Below are positions 1 to 11,703 of a stretch of DNA of 64,000 nt, in pieces. Below the pieces are notes generated by a model. The model saw only the letters and a program-made list of their open reading frames with translations. It was not told the DNA's origin and made no database searches. The stretch is taken from NCBI GenBank assembly GCA_011947345.1, contig JAAVTG010000581.1, positions 434,001 through 498,000 on the forward strand, written 5' to 3'. The translations under genes and the position numbers were made by a program. Within the stretch, counting starts at the first letter, position 1, and each line of letters opens with the position of its first letter. The DNA is from Phytophthora quininea (lineage: Eukaryota > Oomycota > Peronosporomycetes > Peronosporales > Peronosporaceae).

Positions 1-3000
1 AGGACTTCATACGTGAGCTGATCTGGGACACAAGCTTCCGCTCCCATTTCAGAGCAGAGCCGCCTCGGCATCCAAACTCACAAGGCTGTGTGGGAGCTGA
101 CAGATCAACGGGATTTCGATCGTCATTGCGCGAAGCCAGCGGGTGTAGGTAATAGTACGGGTCTCCCTTTGCGATCTCATCCAACAATCGCTTGTGTGTC
201 ACCCGCATCACGTACGATTGCGGGTCGGACGAGCTCACTCGCGCCAAAAGTGACCACACAAACGAGGGCAGTTGACGAGGCCAGTTGGTCGAAGCACCGT
301 CTTCCAATTTCACCAGCAAATACTCGCCTTCAAGCTTCATATTGCTCTTCTTGGGGGATATGTGTGCTACAAACTCGTCTTGATCGTCCATAGGCGGCGA
401 CGGATGAGTTTCCTCAAACCAAGCGTCGTCTTCCCAGTTCGGGGCATCCGGTTCATCGTCAATCTGGTCAGAGTGGGGCGGTTCAGGAGCGACTTCACTC
501 GTTGTACGCGTTGTGTTGTTAGGATTTGTCGTTGATGCCACGTTGGTTTGTGCCTGACTTTCCGCAACCACTCCACTCATGCTGAGAACAAGCTCCAAAT
601 CTGCCTGTAGCGATTCAACTTTCTCCTGCTCTGTTTTCTCATCCGTTTGAAGATTGTGTAGGATGCTGTCCAGCTTGGTGAGCAAGGCGTGCTTGTGTGT
701 GTGGTCCATGCTGCACAAGCGGGAACCAATTCGGCACTGAAGATCATAAACGACATCACACAGAATGGCCAACTGGCGGCAGGACTTGTTGCTGCTTTCC
801 AATCCACGAAACTTCTCTGTCTGTGTTGTCAAAGCAGCTTTGGCAGTCTCAAAAGTGGCATCCACTTTGTTCATCCTCTCCAGTGATGCAATAACGTGGT
901 TGTTTATGCGAATGGTGTCAGTAATACGGCTTTCGGCTTGGGGTCAGATACTGCAACTGACGGTGAAGAAACCTTGCCTGCGCCGATAAAAGCCGCGTCT
1001 TGAACAGTCGGGGTCTTCGCTGTAAGCGATTCACTCTCAGTGCAGGGAATAGGTTGAACGCATTCATCTCGACCAGACAAATTGTCCACACCTTCCATCA
1101 TGGAATCTCCATGGTCGTAACTATTGTGCCCGATAGCGGCAAGAGAGGCAACTCGGCATTCCTCCACACTCGGTGAGGCAGGTGTTGTCCTGCGTGGCAA
1201 AGTTACATTAGTCAGAACCATAAATGCATAGAAAGCTAGAGATATAGCAATACCTTGCTGAGGGCCCCAGTAGTTCTTGGGATACTACGCCGGCAGTATT
1301 TTCTTTTGTCGGAGTGATCTCACTTTCGTCACTAGTTTCTACTGATCATCCTCGATGTCATCTGTGCGTGACATTTCTCTGTGAGCTTGGGGCAATTCAC
1401 TTGGGACGAAGTTTTCTTGTTCTTGTGTGCGCAAATGCGTTTCTTCACTCTGCGTGATATCAGCAATTGACTCCGCCAGCATAATAGCACTCCCATTCAC
1501 TATCCCACGTTCGCTTAAGCCATCGTTGGAGCTTGTCCGAAAAGAAGTCTTGCTAGCAGAACTCTCTCGAGGCTTCACAACAACGTTATCACTCTGGTTT
1601 TCATCACGATCGCCCACGCCAGAGCGATCGTTTTCTGCCTCTGCCTCACTGTCGATGCGTTGGTGCAAGGTGTGATCGCTCAGGTTCATACTTTCATCCT
1701 GTTGGATTGCCATTGACGTAGGCCCATGAGCTGCCGATGGATTAGTTTCGTCTGTCCCAGTAAATGCAGGACTTTCGCTTTTCTCTGTTTCAAGCGGTAA
1801 AGCATTATGCGGAATTCGTCGGCGCTTAACCATTCTTCTGCCACTGGGACTGCCCCACTGATGTACAGATCCAACGCCATCAAATGGACGCCGTCTGCGA
1901 ATAACTGGCAATTCCACGGGGTGGTACTGCGGGGGATATCCATACGCCACGGCAACCTCTTCATCATCGCTCATCCACTCTTCGTCGTCTTCATCATCAT
2001 AAGCATATTCATAAATATATGGCATTCGTTGCCGGTAAATAGGTGGCGGTGGTGGCATATTGCTTCGCATTTTGGTGAGTGGCCGCTTTAGGCCCCGGCG
2101 AAGAGGTTGAGGCTGTGGGAGTTGGTGAGCAGTTGGGCGGTGATCTTGAACGTCTACGTACTCTGTCGATTCGGCAGCGCTCGCAACTTCATTTGCCAAG
2201 TCAACAGTATCTTCGCATGCATTAAATTCTGCACCTGCACCAACATCATTGCCTTCTCCTTCCTCTTGTCCTTCATATTCATACAGACTGTACTCTGCTT
2301 GTTCTTGCGCCGTAAATTGATTAGGCGCGCCCTGATAAACATACCGCGACTGTTGTTGCCGAGAAACCCGCTTATCACTGTCCTCTCCATCTGGTAACTC
2401 CACAGCGTATCTCGTGTACCCCCTTCCATTGCGAAAATGTGCAGGAGGTCTCTCGTAACTTCTAGGCGGCCATCGAGTTGGGTCTGGATATCTACGAACG
2501 CGACGCCGAGGCACGAAATGTGCTGGTTCCTGCCTCTGCATGTACGTTGCTTCGTCGGCCATCACAAACTCTCCCTTTTCGTCTGTATCTACGTCTGTAA
2601 CTTTCACAAATCTCGGTCTTTGTCTGCGGTATCGATTACCTCCAGCATAGTACATCCTAGGTGCTGGCTCCACGTCCCAAGAGCCCATGGCATCACTCTC
2701 CTCCCACCTCTCTTCAGAAACTGCGTCTTTCTTTGCTGCATCCATTGCTTTAGCAGTAGGAGACATCATACTTCTCGGCTGTTTCTCTGGTTCTGTAGTC
2801 GCCTTCCTCTTCTTCTGCAGATGGACCTGCACTCTCTCCACCAGCGTCGTCAGCTGCCTCGTAGCTTCCTCCAATTGCTCTCCGGCCACCAAGAAGTTCA
2901 TCACATACAAGAGCGTCTGCGGATCTCTCTCCGGCTCGTCAGGAGACAGCGCACAGTAGTCCACAGTGCAGCCAGTCGTCTGGACGATGTCGTTGATGCT

Positions 3001-3135
3001 GCGGCCGCCTCGCTCTCCGTACAAATAGGGCACCAACAAGTCCGGTCTTAGCTGTGTGGCGAGACGCACTGTACGCACGCGCTGTCTGCGTACAGGTCGC
3101 TTGGCAGCCGCATCCTTCTCCGTACGAGTCGCCAT
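1..3135 (-). CDS. Large acidic, low-complexity protein with C-terminal coiled coil (3' end outside the window)
   Basis: I read this as one minus-strand gene starting at the ATG at 3135 and running off the left edge. The N-terminus is basic, then has a short KH-like stretch (GERGGRSINDIV near residue 40) and a helical segment. A long Arg/Tyr/Pro-rich and Asp/Glu-rich middle follows. After about residue 660 there is a coiled coil and a second acidic region. An intron with clean borders lies at 1190-1253. Frame is lost at 1341-1346 and at the GGGG run 940-943; each is explained by one missing base, and the reading frame is then open to base 1. The open reading frame upstream of 3135 overlaps the divergent gene and is not used. 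No family is recognised; an RNA-binding role from the KH-like stretch is only a guess. Confidence 0.6.
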
Positions 3136-3281
3136 AGCGCAGAGGCTTGAGCTCCACCGTTCCTTTGGGTTAGTCTCTGTAAAAGTTGAGTTTTTACGCG
3201 ATTTCCCACACAAACATCGTCGGTAAAAAGTGTCCTTTCGTAAAAAGACAAGTACATAAAAGGGATTCTGCATTCGATCCA

Positions 3282-3295
3282 ACTCATTCCGCATT
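3282..3295 (+). promoter_or_regulatory. Oomycete Inr/FPR-like core promoter
   Basis: The sequence ACTCATTCCGCATT matches the oomycete initiator plus flanking promoter region. It sits directly before the ATG at 3296, in a 160-bp divergent spacer. If it is the initiator, the next ATG at 3314 could be the real start of the downstream gene. Confidence 0.5.
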
Positions 3296-4905
3296 ATGAG
3301 CTCCCATCGGGAGATGGAGCGTCTTCGGGCGGCGCTGGCGGCCAGCGACAAGCAGACGCAGAGCTTCTTGCAGCCGCTGCTGCCTCTGCAGGGCGTGCAG
3401 GAGCTGCTGCTAACGTTCGTACGGGATAACTCGCGCTCTCTGGAGGACTGGGTCTGGGACCCGAGAGTCCGCCAAACGCTCGACAATATGCGGGCGACAA
3501 CTCCGTCGAGCGACGAAGGGGCCAACTTGGACCAATGGTATGCGAGAGCGGCGCAGGATGCAGCACAGGACCTTAGTCTGCGGGATGAGGACGCTGAGAC
3601 GCCTCCAGAGCTGTTGCAGGAAGCAGAGGCAGCCCAGCAGGACGGCAAGAACAAGTTCAAGAAGAAAAACTTTTACGCTGCAAGAAACGCCTTTAAAAAA
3701 GTATCGAGGCAGTGTTGAAGCACCAGCAGAGCGAATATTACGGCAAGACGATCGCACCAGTGCACTGGGATGATCTGGAGCTGAGAGATCGCTACGTGAC
3801 GCTCTGCAACAACGTGGCCATCTGCGGGATTAAGCTCAAGGATTTATCGCTAATTAATGAGTACGCTAGCAAGGCACTGGCGGTGGAGCAAGAGTCCAGT
3901 AAAGCACTGTATGCGATGGCCAAATTGAGGCTGCTGGAGCATCGCTATGCGGAGGCGAACGAGATCATTGACAGAGCTCTGCAGTTCCATAAGGAGAAGA
4001 CGCAATTTCTGAATCTGCGCAAGGAGATTGAGAAGGCGGAGAACAAGGAAAAGAAACAGCAACGCGAACTTGCCGAGATCCAAGCGCGGAAGCTGAAAGC
4101 GGCGGTGGATGCTGCTAACAAAGAGGTGGATGAGGAACCGACATTGACAGCGCAGCAACGCGAGCTGAAGTTTAGGGAGGAGCTGCTGAAACGAGCGGAG
4201 ACGATTCCACTGCCGACGCGAGAGGATGACATGTTTGCTGCGGCTCGACTCAACGTCTACTTTACGAAGATCAAGCAGCAGCTACTGGCCGATATCAAGC
4301 CGATCTACAACCAAGAGATGGGAGAAGAGCCGCTATTTGAGTGCACTCTTATGAATGGAACTACAGGTGCTTTGCTAGCGAAAGGAATTGAGGGTCCATC
4401 GAAGAAGCTTGTGAAGAATGCTGCATGCAAGGTTGCCATTGAAAAGCTTTGGACAGACAAGCAGGAGGCTGGCAAGTTGGTGGCAGATGACTTGGCATAT
4501 TTGGAGAAGTTTGAGCTCGCAAAGGCAACTGGGCAGCCTCTCAAGACGACAGCACCTCAGCAGCCGGAAGCGCCGCAGCCTGCGGATGCATCTTCTGGAT
4601 TGCCTCCTCTGCCGACGAGACTCAGCTGGCTAGAGCGACAGCTTGATACGATAGCGCTGCTGAACCAATTGACCCAGCGAGGAAAGCTGGACGTACGCTT
4701 TGACATTGACGATGTGTCTCCCAGTAGAGACGTCACCGAGTTCAAGTGCTCCGGTTTCCTGAATGGAGAGCAGATTGCTGTTGTCAATGCCATCAGCAAG
4801 AAGAAGGCCCGCAAACAAGCGGCAAAGCAGGTGTTAGCTGCAGCGTTTGAAAAGAATTTGTTGGTCGTTTGGGACGGAGAGGCAGGGAGGGGGCGTCGAA
4901 GCTAG
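3296..4905 (+). CDS. TPR plus double-stranded RNA-binding domain protein
   Basis: The protein has about 535 residues. An N-terminal region leads into TPR-like helices (FKKKNFYAARNAFKK, then the segment reading YGKTIAPVHWDDLELRDRYV and the following helices), as in FKBP/cyclophilin-type co-chaperones. A charged coiled coil follows. Two regions resemble dsRNA-binding motifs: one around 4320-4450 and a clearer one at about 4650-4855 with the typical C-terminal KKKARKQAAKQVLAAAF helix. The frame changes at the A6 run 3695-3700; one extra A restores continuity between the TPR helices. This gene diverges from the coiled-coil gene at 3135. Family knowledge suggests an RNA-associated role; the exact partner is unknown. 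Confidence 0.75.
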
Positions 4906-5228
4906 CAGTGGTGACAAGGAGACCGAAGGGGCGAGCAGGCTGCCGCAGCACACGGAGGATGAAGTTAATTTATTCGCTGGCATGTAAGGGCAGACACCAG
5001 CATCTGTCGCAGTATGTTGGGTTGGTTCCTGGGTCACCGTGGCTTGCTGGTGTTGGTTCCCGTGCGTCCGCTCGAAATGAATGCTTGCATCTTGCTCTAG
5101 TACAGTCCGAGTTGTGCTTTTGCTGAGGTCGTGTTGATTCCGTTCTCCTTGTTAAGATCCAAGCTAATCTACAGATTTGGTGCGTCTGGGCCAAGTGCTC
5201 AACACGCACCAGAACTAGCTGCGCCCGC
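4906..5228. other. Intergenic spacer between convergent genes
   Basis: This spacer lies between the 3' ends of the TPR/dsRBD gene and the small membrane-protein gene. I see no credible coding sequence, RNA gene or repeat in it. Confidence 0.6.
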
Positions 5229-5776
5229 CTAATCAGCGTGCACGTCCAGTGAGAGCTGATACACCTTCTGTGCCCGTCTCGCTCGCAGGAAGTACATGAT
5301 GCTGGTGCCGAAGACGCACAGGTACAAGAACGCGGCCAGGAAAATGCTCGTCGCCAGAGACGACTTGGGCTTGCCCTCCGGCGGCCGCACCTTGATGTAT
5401 AGCGAGTTGCTGCTCACGATGCACCCGACAATCAGCAGCAGGAAGAAGCCGGAGAATGAGAAGATGGCGCAGCAAATAATACCTGCAACCAAAGACAGAG
5501 CAAACGTCAGTGAAATCACCTCGATAGAGCTGTAGAGCTAAGAAACGTACCCGGATGGGTCTGTGGTCCCTGACTGGAGCCCTGTGCCAGTAGCTCTTCG
5601 AGGTCGGCGGTGTCTCCGAGGTCGCTGACGTCGCTGCCGGGCGAGCCCACGTTCAGGTGCTTGAGGTTGGCGTAGCCGGCCTTGCCGCCGCTCACGACGG
5701 ACACGATGTCTGCGCGGTCGAACGTCGCAGTCATTTCCTTGCGGAGATCCCCGTAGACGTCCTTCAATCGCGACAT
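5229..5776 (-). CDS. Small two-pass membrane protein
   Basis: Two exons are joined across an intron at 5483-5550 (GTACGT donor, TTGCAG acceptor). The product has about 159 residues: a polar N-terminal half of about 85 residues, then two hydrophobic segments (starting at IICCAIFSFSGFFLLLIVG and SIFLAAFLYLCVFGTSIMYF) and a basic tail. The start at 5776 is preferred; an in-frame ATG lies at 5842. The membrane half loosely resembles RNASEK-like V-ATPase-associated proteins, but the polar N-terminus does not fit well, so I leave it unnamed. Confidence 0.7.
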
Positions 5777-6253
5777 GGCAGACACACACAAGTCAGCGAG
5801 GTCTCTCGGGCTGGCGGCGCGTTCTCGACTGACAACGTTCAAAGACCCGCGCGCGGGCCAAAATAAGACGCGAAAACCAAAAGCGGCGGCCGCTTACCAG
5901 TGACGCCGTTCGAGGGGCGGGCCGGTGCCGGCTATTTTTCCCTCTTGGTCTTGGACGAGTTGCGACGACGAGCGCAGCGCGGGGACTGCGATAGGAATAG
6001 CGCGCGCCGCGACAGCCAGGGCTAAAGTTACTCTGCCGACGTCAGCTCCGTACCCATCCTACGACCGCACGGTTTTGATTCGTCAAAATGTGATTGGCAG
6101 AAATACGCATTCCCCGTCGAAACCGATTTGGCCCCTTCTCAAAGCGATTGACTGAGCCAACGCCACTCGTTGACAGATCCAGATCCGCCGGAAGGGGAGC
6201 TCGTTTTGATCGCTAGCTACTTAGTACCTTCGCCGCAGCAGCCCCATACGAAC
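5777..6253. other. Divergent intergenic region
   Basis: This is a GC-rich spacer between divergent genes. An ATTGG (inverted CCAAT) sits near 6092. No gene is seen. Confidence 0.5.
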
Positions 6254-7013
6254 ATGAGCACGCAGAGCAACGTTTTCTCGGGTGCGTAACTCTCATCCAT
6301 ATAATACCTACAAACCCGTAAAGAAATATCTTATGAGAGATCGAATGTATCACGCCTCTTATTGACAGCGCTGCAGCCCGAGAAGAGGAAGAAAAGACGG
6401 CAGCCGAGCCGCAGAGCAAGATGTTTGCGTCGTTCGTCAACAACCCGTCGACGTCTGCGTGGGGCGACGACAGCGACGACGAGATGGCGCACGCCGCGCC
6501 TGTTCCACAGAAGAGGTCGAGGAAGAGGAAGAGGAAGAGGAGGAGGAGGAGGAAGACAGTGAGTCAGAGAGCGAAGAGGAGGAAGAGGAGGACGACAAGA
6601 AACCTGTAGTAGCCGCAGCCCCAAGAAGACGGTGACGCCCACGCGCACATTGTCCAAGAAGGAAAAGAAGCAGAAAGAGATGGAGGACTTTGAGGCGGCG
6701 CTGGCCGACCTCGGCATTAAGACGGACGAGACAAGCCCAAGGAGGAGCCCAAGAAGCAGGAGAAGAAGCCCGAGGCCCCCACCGACGCGTCCTCGTCCTC
6801 CAAAAAGAAAAAGAAAAAGGAAAGAAGCCTGTCAAGCCGGCCAAGGAGGAGACCGTGACGGAAGTGGTGGATATCAAGGCCGTTATGAAGGCCAAGGGCA
6901 AGAAGAAGAAAACCGCAGAGCCGGCGGCTGTGCGGATCGCGCGTGAGGAGAAGGCCAAGGCGAAGGGCAAGGGCAAGAAGGACAAGAGCACTTTCAACGA
7001 GTTCTCGATCTAG
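6254..7013 (+). CDS. Acidic/lysine-rich protein, probably nuclear or nucleolar
   Basis: A short first exon starts at the ATG at 6254 and an intron spans 6282-6368. The recognisable protein then begins MFASFVNNPSTSAWGDDSDD (6421) and continues through a long Glu/Ser run, a central segment containing FEAALADLGI, Lys-rich runs, and a C-terminus ending STFNEFSI. These pieces lie in different frames. At least four breaks occur at about 6510, 6618, 6728 and 6826, each in or beside a short homopolymer, so single-base loss is the simplest cause. The frame between the first exon and MFASF is also unresolved. Composition suggests a nuclear/ribosome-biogenesis type protein; no family is assigned. Confidence 0.6.
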
Positions 7014-7581
7014 GCACGTGACAGCCCAGCAAAATGGCGGATAGCGGAGTCTGAAGGAGGCGATTGCGGTACCCGGAGAAGCGTGGCAGGTTGGCGCTCG
7101 TCGATAGCAGCCACCGCCACCAGATCTTTCGAGCTGCAACGCATTCAAGCACGTTTTTGCTGGGCATTCAGCTGCGCGATTCGCCATTCCAGCGCTTTAT
7201 CGTCACAGAACGCGTTTCTTCCTAGAGGAGTAGACTTGCAGCAGCGCGGTAGGCAGTAGTGCCTTAGCGTCAGAGCAACAGAGATAATATAAAGCCAAAC
7301 TCAACACCTTGTTCTACCGGTACGGGCTCAAGATCGTGAGCAACTTCGGCGACAAAGATGAGGAATATCCAAAGAAGATTTGCCAGCTCGACAAGATGGA
7401 AGGCTACCACAGACGCTTGATGAAGCTCTGCTCATGATGAAGACGCAAACTTGATCTCCTCAACGCGAGCGTGGCGGGCTAATAGTGTACATGTATTCTG
7501 TATCAACTAAATCAAATCATACTGTTGCGCCACAGCACGCGGAGAGTTTTACGCCTCGCAGCACGTCTCTCGAGAACCCCA
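7014..7581. other. Intergenic region with a possible short coding relic
   Basis: There is no full gene here. On the + strand, 7303-7437 reads as a short open stretch (NTLFYRYGLKIVSNFGDKDE and on) that ends in a stop and looks protein-like. It may be the tail of a lost gene. Family unknown. Confidence 0.3.
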
Positions 7582-8319
7582 TCAAGCCACTTCGACGGTC
7601 GCAGGATGCACCAGATAGCTGTAGTCGTCAATCGGCAGCGGCACCAAATGCCACGGAGTGCCAGGTACAGGTGCTCGTCGACTGCACCACTTGGCCAACT
7701 TGGTAAAGAGCGATGGTGTCTCTTGCTTTTGCGTGTACAGCAGATGCTTGGTAATTGTAATCCCCACAACGACTCCCGCCAGGAGCCCCGTCATCAATTG
7801 CAAGGGGGCAAAGTATCCGTCGCGAGGATTCCAGAGCGTCCAATGGACTTTGGGGATCGTCATGTGCTGCTCCACGTAGTGCGCATGACGCGCCATGTTT
7901 GCATTTAAATTGGCCAGCACGTCCCTAGTCCCGTCGTCAAGGCAGGCCACTGACGACGTCACTGACGTCTCCGAGTCCATCGAACTGAAGGAGCCGCTGC
8001 GTCGTCGCGGGCTGAGCAGCATCGTGTTGGGCGTCAGAGAAGCTCGCAAGAGTTCGTAGTCTGCTAACGAGTCGAGGCGGAGACGGCCGACGTTCACTTG
8101 GGACACCACGAGACGCAGTAGACTGTAGAACAGTAAATAAATAAATAAAATATGGGATAAAAGAAAAGAAAACTATGCAGGCTGAACGTACTGCTCGTAC
8201 TGGTTGGCGCGGTCGGTGGCCTGGCGCGCGCGGTTCTGGGCGAGCAGCAGGGCGTCGCTGATGCGGCGCATGGAGCGCATGTCGAGCTCGGAGGCGGTGC
8301 GGCGGTGGGTCGGCTCCAT
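7582..8319 (-). CDS. Single-pass membrane protein with C-terminal tail
   Basis: Two exons are separated by an intron at 8123-8191 (GTACGT donor, TCTACAG acceptor). The protein has about 222 residues: an N-terminal helical region (MEPTHRRTASELDMRS, then SMRRISDALLLAQNRARQ), a Ser-rich linker, one hydrophobic segment (LQLMTGLLAGVVVGITI), and a polar tail ending near VHPATVEVA. The ATG at 8319 is the only ATG in frame before an upstream stop. The layout resembles a tail-anchored-like organelle membrane protein. I do not recognise the family. Confidence 0.65.
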
Positions 8320-8391
8320 GGAGCTCTCGGCGAAGAAGCGAAAGTCTCGGGGCAGCTGGCGACAAGTAGGGAATGCGGCCTTTGACGGAAG

Positions 8392-9243
8392 CAGGGTTTA
8401 GTAGTAAAAATGAAAAAGTACTAGGTAGTAATACCACAATCAAAATATTACTATTATACTATATCAAAATGTCTACACGCCATTTATCTATGGTATAGTG
8501 CTGCATCACTGAAATTCCCAGCAAAATATTAATACGTATTACTACATTCCACCTTGCCATGTTTTTGACGTTGTGGTCGTGGCTGAATTTCTTCTTGCAT
8601 AGTGATAAAACAACAAAAGTACGTCAATCAACTCAGTTAACTCGAAATCTCTCTTGTACTGTCATTATATGGCTTTTTTGCGGTCTTGACGACCTAGTCG
8701 AGTGCATTCATTTTGCGAAATCGTTTTAGAAGTATTTCTCGTGTTCTGCGATCTCGAAGCGGCGTCGCCATTGTTCCTTGCCGAGTGTAATTGTTTAAAT
8801 CGCGCGGTTTCGCTCAAAATTAAATGCCGACAATAAAATCGGCCACCCAATAGAATTCCCTCAAAGTCCATTAAGAAAATAAACTTCGTCATGTGGCTGT
8901 CTTACTAACAGAAGTCGGGTCGAACATATCAAGTGGCTCACAGGCACATTCACCTCTGCCAATGGCTTCAGGAATACTTATCGAGGTTGGCAGTGGGCAC
9001 CACTGAGTGAAACAAAGTGGGAGGCGATCTTGCGAGTGGGCCTAAGTTCGTGGTGTTCAAGAGAGAGGGAATTGAGCACACCACTTATTCTGGGTTTGAT
9101 TTAAAAATGTATGGTACACATAAAGTAGTACTACATAGTACTAATACGACTCAGTAATACTTGAACATGAATGAGTACAGTACTATATTTGTTCAGTAGT
9201 ACTATAGTGATTTAGTCGAAATGTCTTCTACTACTAAACCCTG
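8392..9243. mobile_element. MITE-like AT-rich element with 15-bp terminal inverted repeats
   Basis: CAGGGTTTAGTAGTA at 8392-8406 is matched exactly by its reverse complement at 9229-9243. The 852 bp between them are AT-rich, carry many AGTACT/TAGTA-like words near both ends, and hold no convincing gene. I find no clear target-site duplication, so its class is uncertain. Confidence 0.5.
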
Positions 9244-9832
9244 AACGAAGTGCTGCTTGGGGGCGGCTTCCTTCATGATTTGAGGATATGGCTGCAAATA
9301 TGCTGTATGATACTCCGACCATTTTAAACTGGCAAATACATGTCGATTGGATGGAGCATGACAGACAATATGCAGGATCAAGTCCAGCAGAACGCTGCTC
9401 TTTGTAACCGAAAGGCAAGTCCGGCTTTCACTTTGCACACGGCTGCACAAGTGCACGACCACGCCCAATCCTGTAGCGACGCGGAGCGCAGGCCAGTCAG
9501 CATGCTCTCGACCAGTGAGCAGGACGCTTTGCCGCAAGAACTTTCACGCGCACATCTGTTCAAGGCACTGCAACCACGCGCGACTGCCCAAGAACAGACT
9601 GCGTGAAGGCTCAAGGCGAACGACAGACGTTGTCTCGAGTTCCTCACATGATGAATTCGTTAAACGCTCTCTCTCCTTCAAAACATGCAGCTGCAACTGC
9701 TGTCTGCGCGGACGTCCTCCATCTCCTCTAGTCTTCACTACCGAGATCTGTCCACCTGCTGTCGCGCTTCAACCGTCTCAACCGAGAAGGTTGCATGGCT
9801 GGCCTTCAAGCAGCCGACCCAACACCTTCCAC
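9244..9832. other. Spacer downstream of catalase
   Basis: Short open frames occur on both strands, but none has recognisable motifs or good context. I see no supported gene. Confidence 0.45.
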
Positions 9833-11400
9833 TTACAATCGCGGAGCCAGGTCGTCCGACGGAGGCGCCGGCACGAACGGCTTGCGCGGCGGGCTCAGCT
9901 GGGACGGAGCTGGCAGCGGTGCGCGTCCAGCGTGCTGCTTCTGCTTTGCGAGCGCCGCCACCTTCTCCTGCACGCGCCGGCCGTAGTGCGGGTCCACCTT
10001 GGTGAAGTTGGCGATGGCGCGCTGCTGCACGGGCTCCGACGCGTTCACCAACGAGCCGGCAATGTTGTCCGTGAGACGCTCGCGCGCCGCCAGGTCCAGC
10101 GTCTTGCGGTAGAACTCGCCGACCTGAGAGAAGTTGTCGTCGTCGTAGGTCGAGTATTTGTTGACCGTGCCGTGGTTGCCGCTGTACGTGTGGTAGCGGA
10201 TGGTCGAGTCCTCCGGCGGGCCGTTCTTGCTGTTCGGGAAGTAGTTGGGCGCGCCATGCATGTTGCCGTTGATGGCCATGAAGCCGTCGCGCTGGTACGT
10301 CTGCGGTTCTTTCAGTGGACGGTTCACTGGGATCTGGTTGTAGTTGGTGCCCAGACGGTGACGTTGAGTGTCCGGGTACGAGAACAAGCGGCCCTGCAGC
10401 ATCTTGTCGGGCGACGGCTCAATGCCCGGCACCATGTGCGAGGGCGAGAAGGCGATCTGCTCGATCTCGGCAAAGTAGTTGCTCGGGTTGCGGTTGAGCA
10501 CAAGGCGGCCCACTTCAATGAGCGGGTATTTGCTGTGCGACCAGATCTTGGTCACGTCGAACGGGTTGACGGTCTCCTTCTCGGCCTGCTCGGGGTCATC
10601 ACCTGGATGTACAGCGTCCAGGACGGGTACTGCTTGTCAGCAATGGCCTCGTACAGGTCGCGGATGGCGTAGTCCGGGTCGGAGCTGGCCAGCACACCGG
10701 CCTTGTCCACCGGCAGGTTACGGATACCCTGGTCCGTCTTGAAGTGGTACTTGACGTAGGTCACCTGTCCCTGGGCGTTCACATTGGCGAACGTGTGGCT
10801 GCCGTAGCCGTTCATGAAGCGGAAGCCGTCGGGGATGCCTCTGTCTGCGAACAGGAAGGTCTGTTGGTGCAGCGTCTCGGGTCGCAGCGAGAAGAAGTCC
10901 CACATCATGTCGTCGTCCTTGAGGTGGGTGCTGGGCAGACGCTTCTGCGTGTGGATGAAGCTCGGGAACAGAATGGGGTCCCGGATGAAGAAGATGGGCG
11001 TGTTGTTGCCCACGAGGTCCCAGTTGCCTTCCTCCGTGTAGAATTTGAGAGCGAATCCTCTCGGGTCGCGTGCAGTGTCGGCACTGCCCAGCTCTCCGCC
11101 GACGGTGGAGAAGCGCGCCGCCACGGGCGTTCGCTTGCCCACCTGGTTGAACAGCTTGGCGCTGCAGTACTTGGCGACGTCTCCGTGCGTCACCTCAAAG
11201 TAGCCGAAGGCGCCGCCGCCCTTGGCGTGCACCACGCGCTCCGGCACGCGCTCGCGGTCAAAGTGCGCCATGTGGTCGATGAAGGCAAAGTCCTGCAGCA
11301 CCATGGGGCCTCGGGGACCAGCGGTGGCCGACGCCGTGAGCCCGTTGGGCGGCATGGGCGCGCCGTTGCTCGTGGTGGCGGTCGGGGCCTTCTTGGTCAT
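9833..11400 (-). CDS. Catalase (monofunctional, haem)
   Basis: Breaks down hydrogen peroxide to water and oxygen. The protein has about 522 residues, close to the usual length. The distal-haem histidine region reads [15 protein letters not shown], followed by RFSTVGGE and [11 protein letters not shown] with the conserved Asn. The proximal haem-ligand signature is [14 protein letters not shown], with Tyr as ligand. The frame breaks at about 10591-10595, where one base is missing in the CCGGGG context; both halves are otherwise intact and in perfect register. The start at 11400 gives a polar N-terminus without a signal peptide. The C-terminus APRL is only a weak peroxisomal-type tail, so location is open. 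Confidence 0.9.
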
Positions 11401-11703
11401 CGTGGAAAGCTGCGACTTGTGAGACGTGCGCGGTCCGCGGCGAATCGAGGAATGCGATTGAACTTTGGATTTCCACGCGAACGCGTTCACTTGGGTTTTG
11501 TATGGACCACCAGAATGGACGAAAGTGTTGACGAAACGGGAGGCACCAAGATCGTCGAGCACTATCGACGTCGACACCGACGCTGTTGTGGCGAGCAATA
11601 AGGCGATGTGCCTCCAACAAAGACATTCGATTGAATACGCAAGTATGCAGCAAGGCCATGGCTCGCTTTCATCTGCAGGTGTAGCAGTTGAAGTGCGATC
11701 TCC
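11401..11703. other. Spacer upstream of catalase
   Basis: This is the probable catalase 5' region on the minus strand. It lies between catalase and the 3' end of the first Crinkler-like copy. No gene is seen. Confidence 0.45.

Noticed and set aside
1339..3660. A single 773-residue minus-strand open frame starting at 3660
   Set aside because: The part above 3135 overlaps the divergent TPR/dsRBD gene antisense and is Ser/Arg-rich shadow sequence; the ATG at 3135 is a better start.
3696..3712. Programmed -1 frameshifting in the TPR/dsRBD gene as the main explanation
   Set aside because: Many other genes here lack single bases in homopolymers, so a sequence error is more economical.
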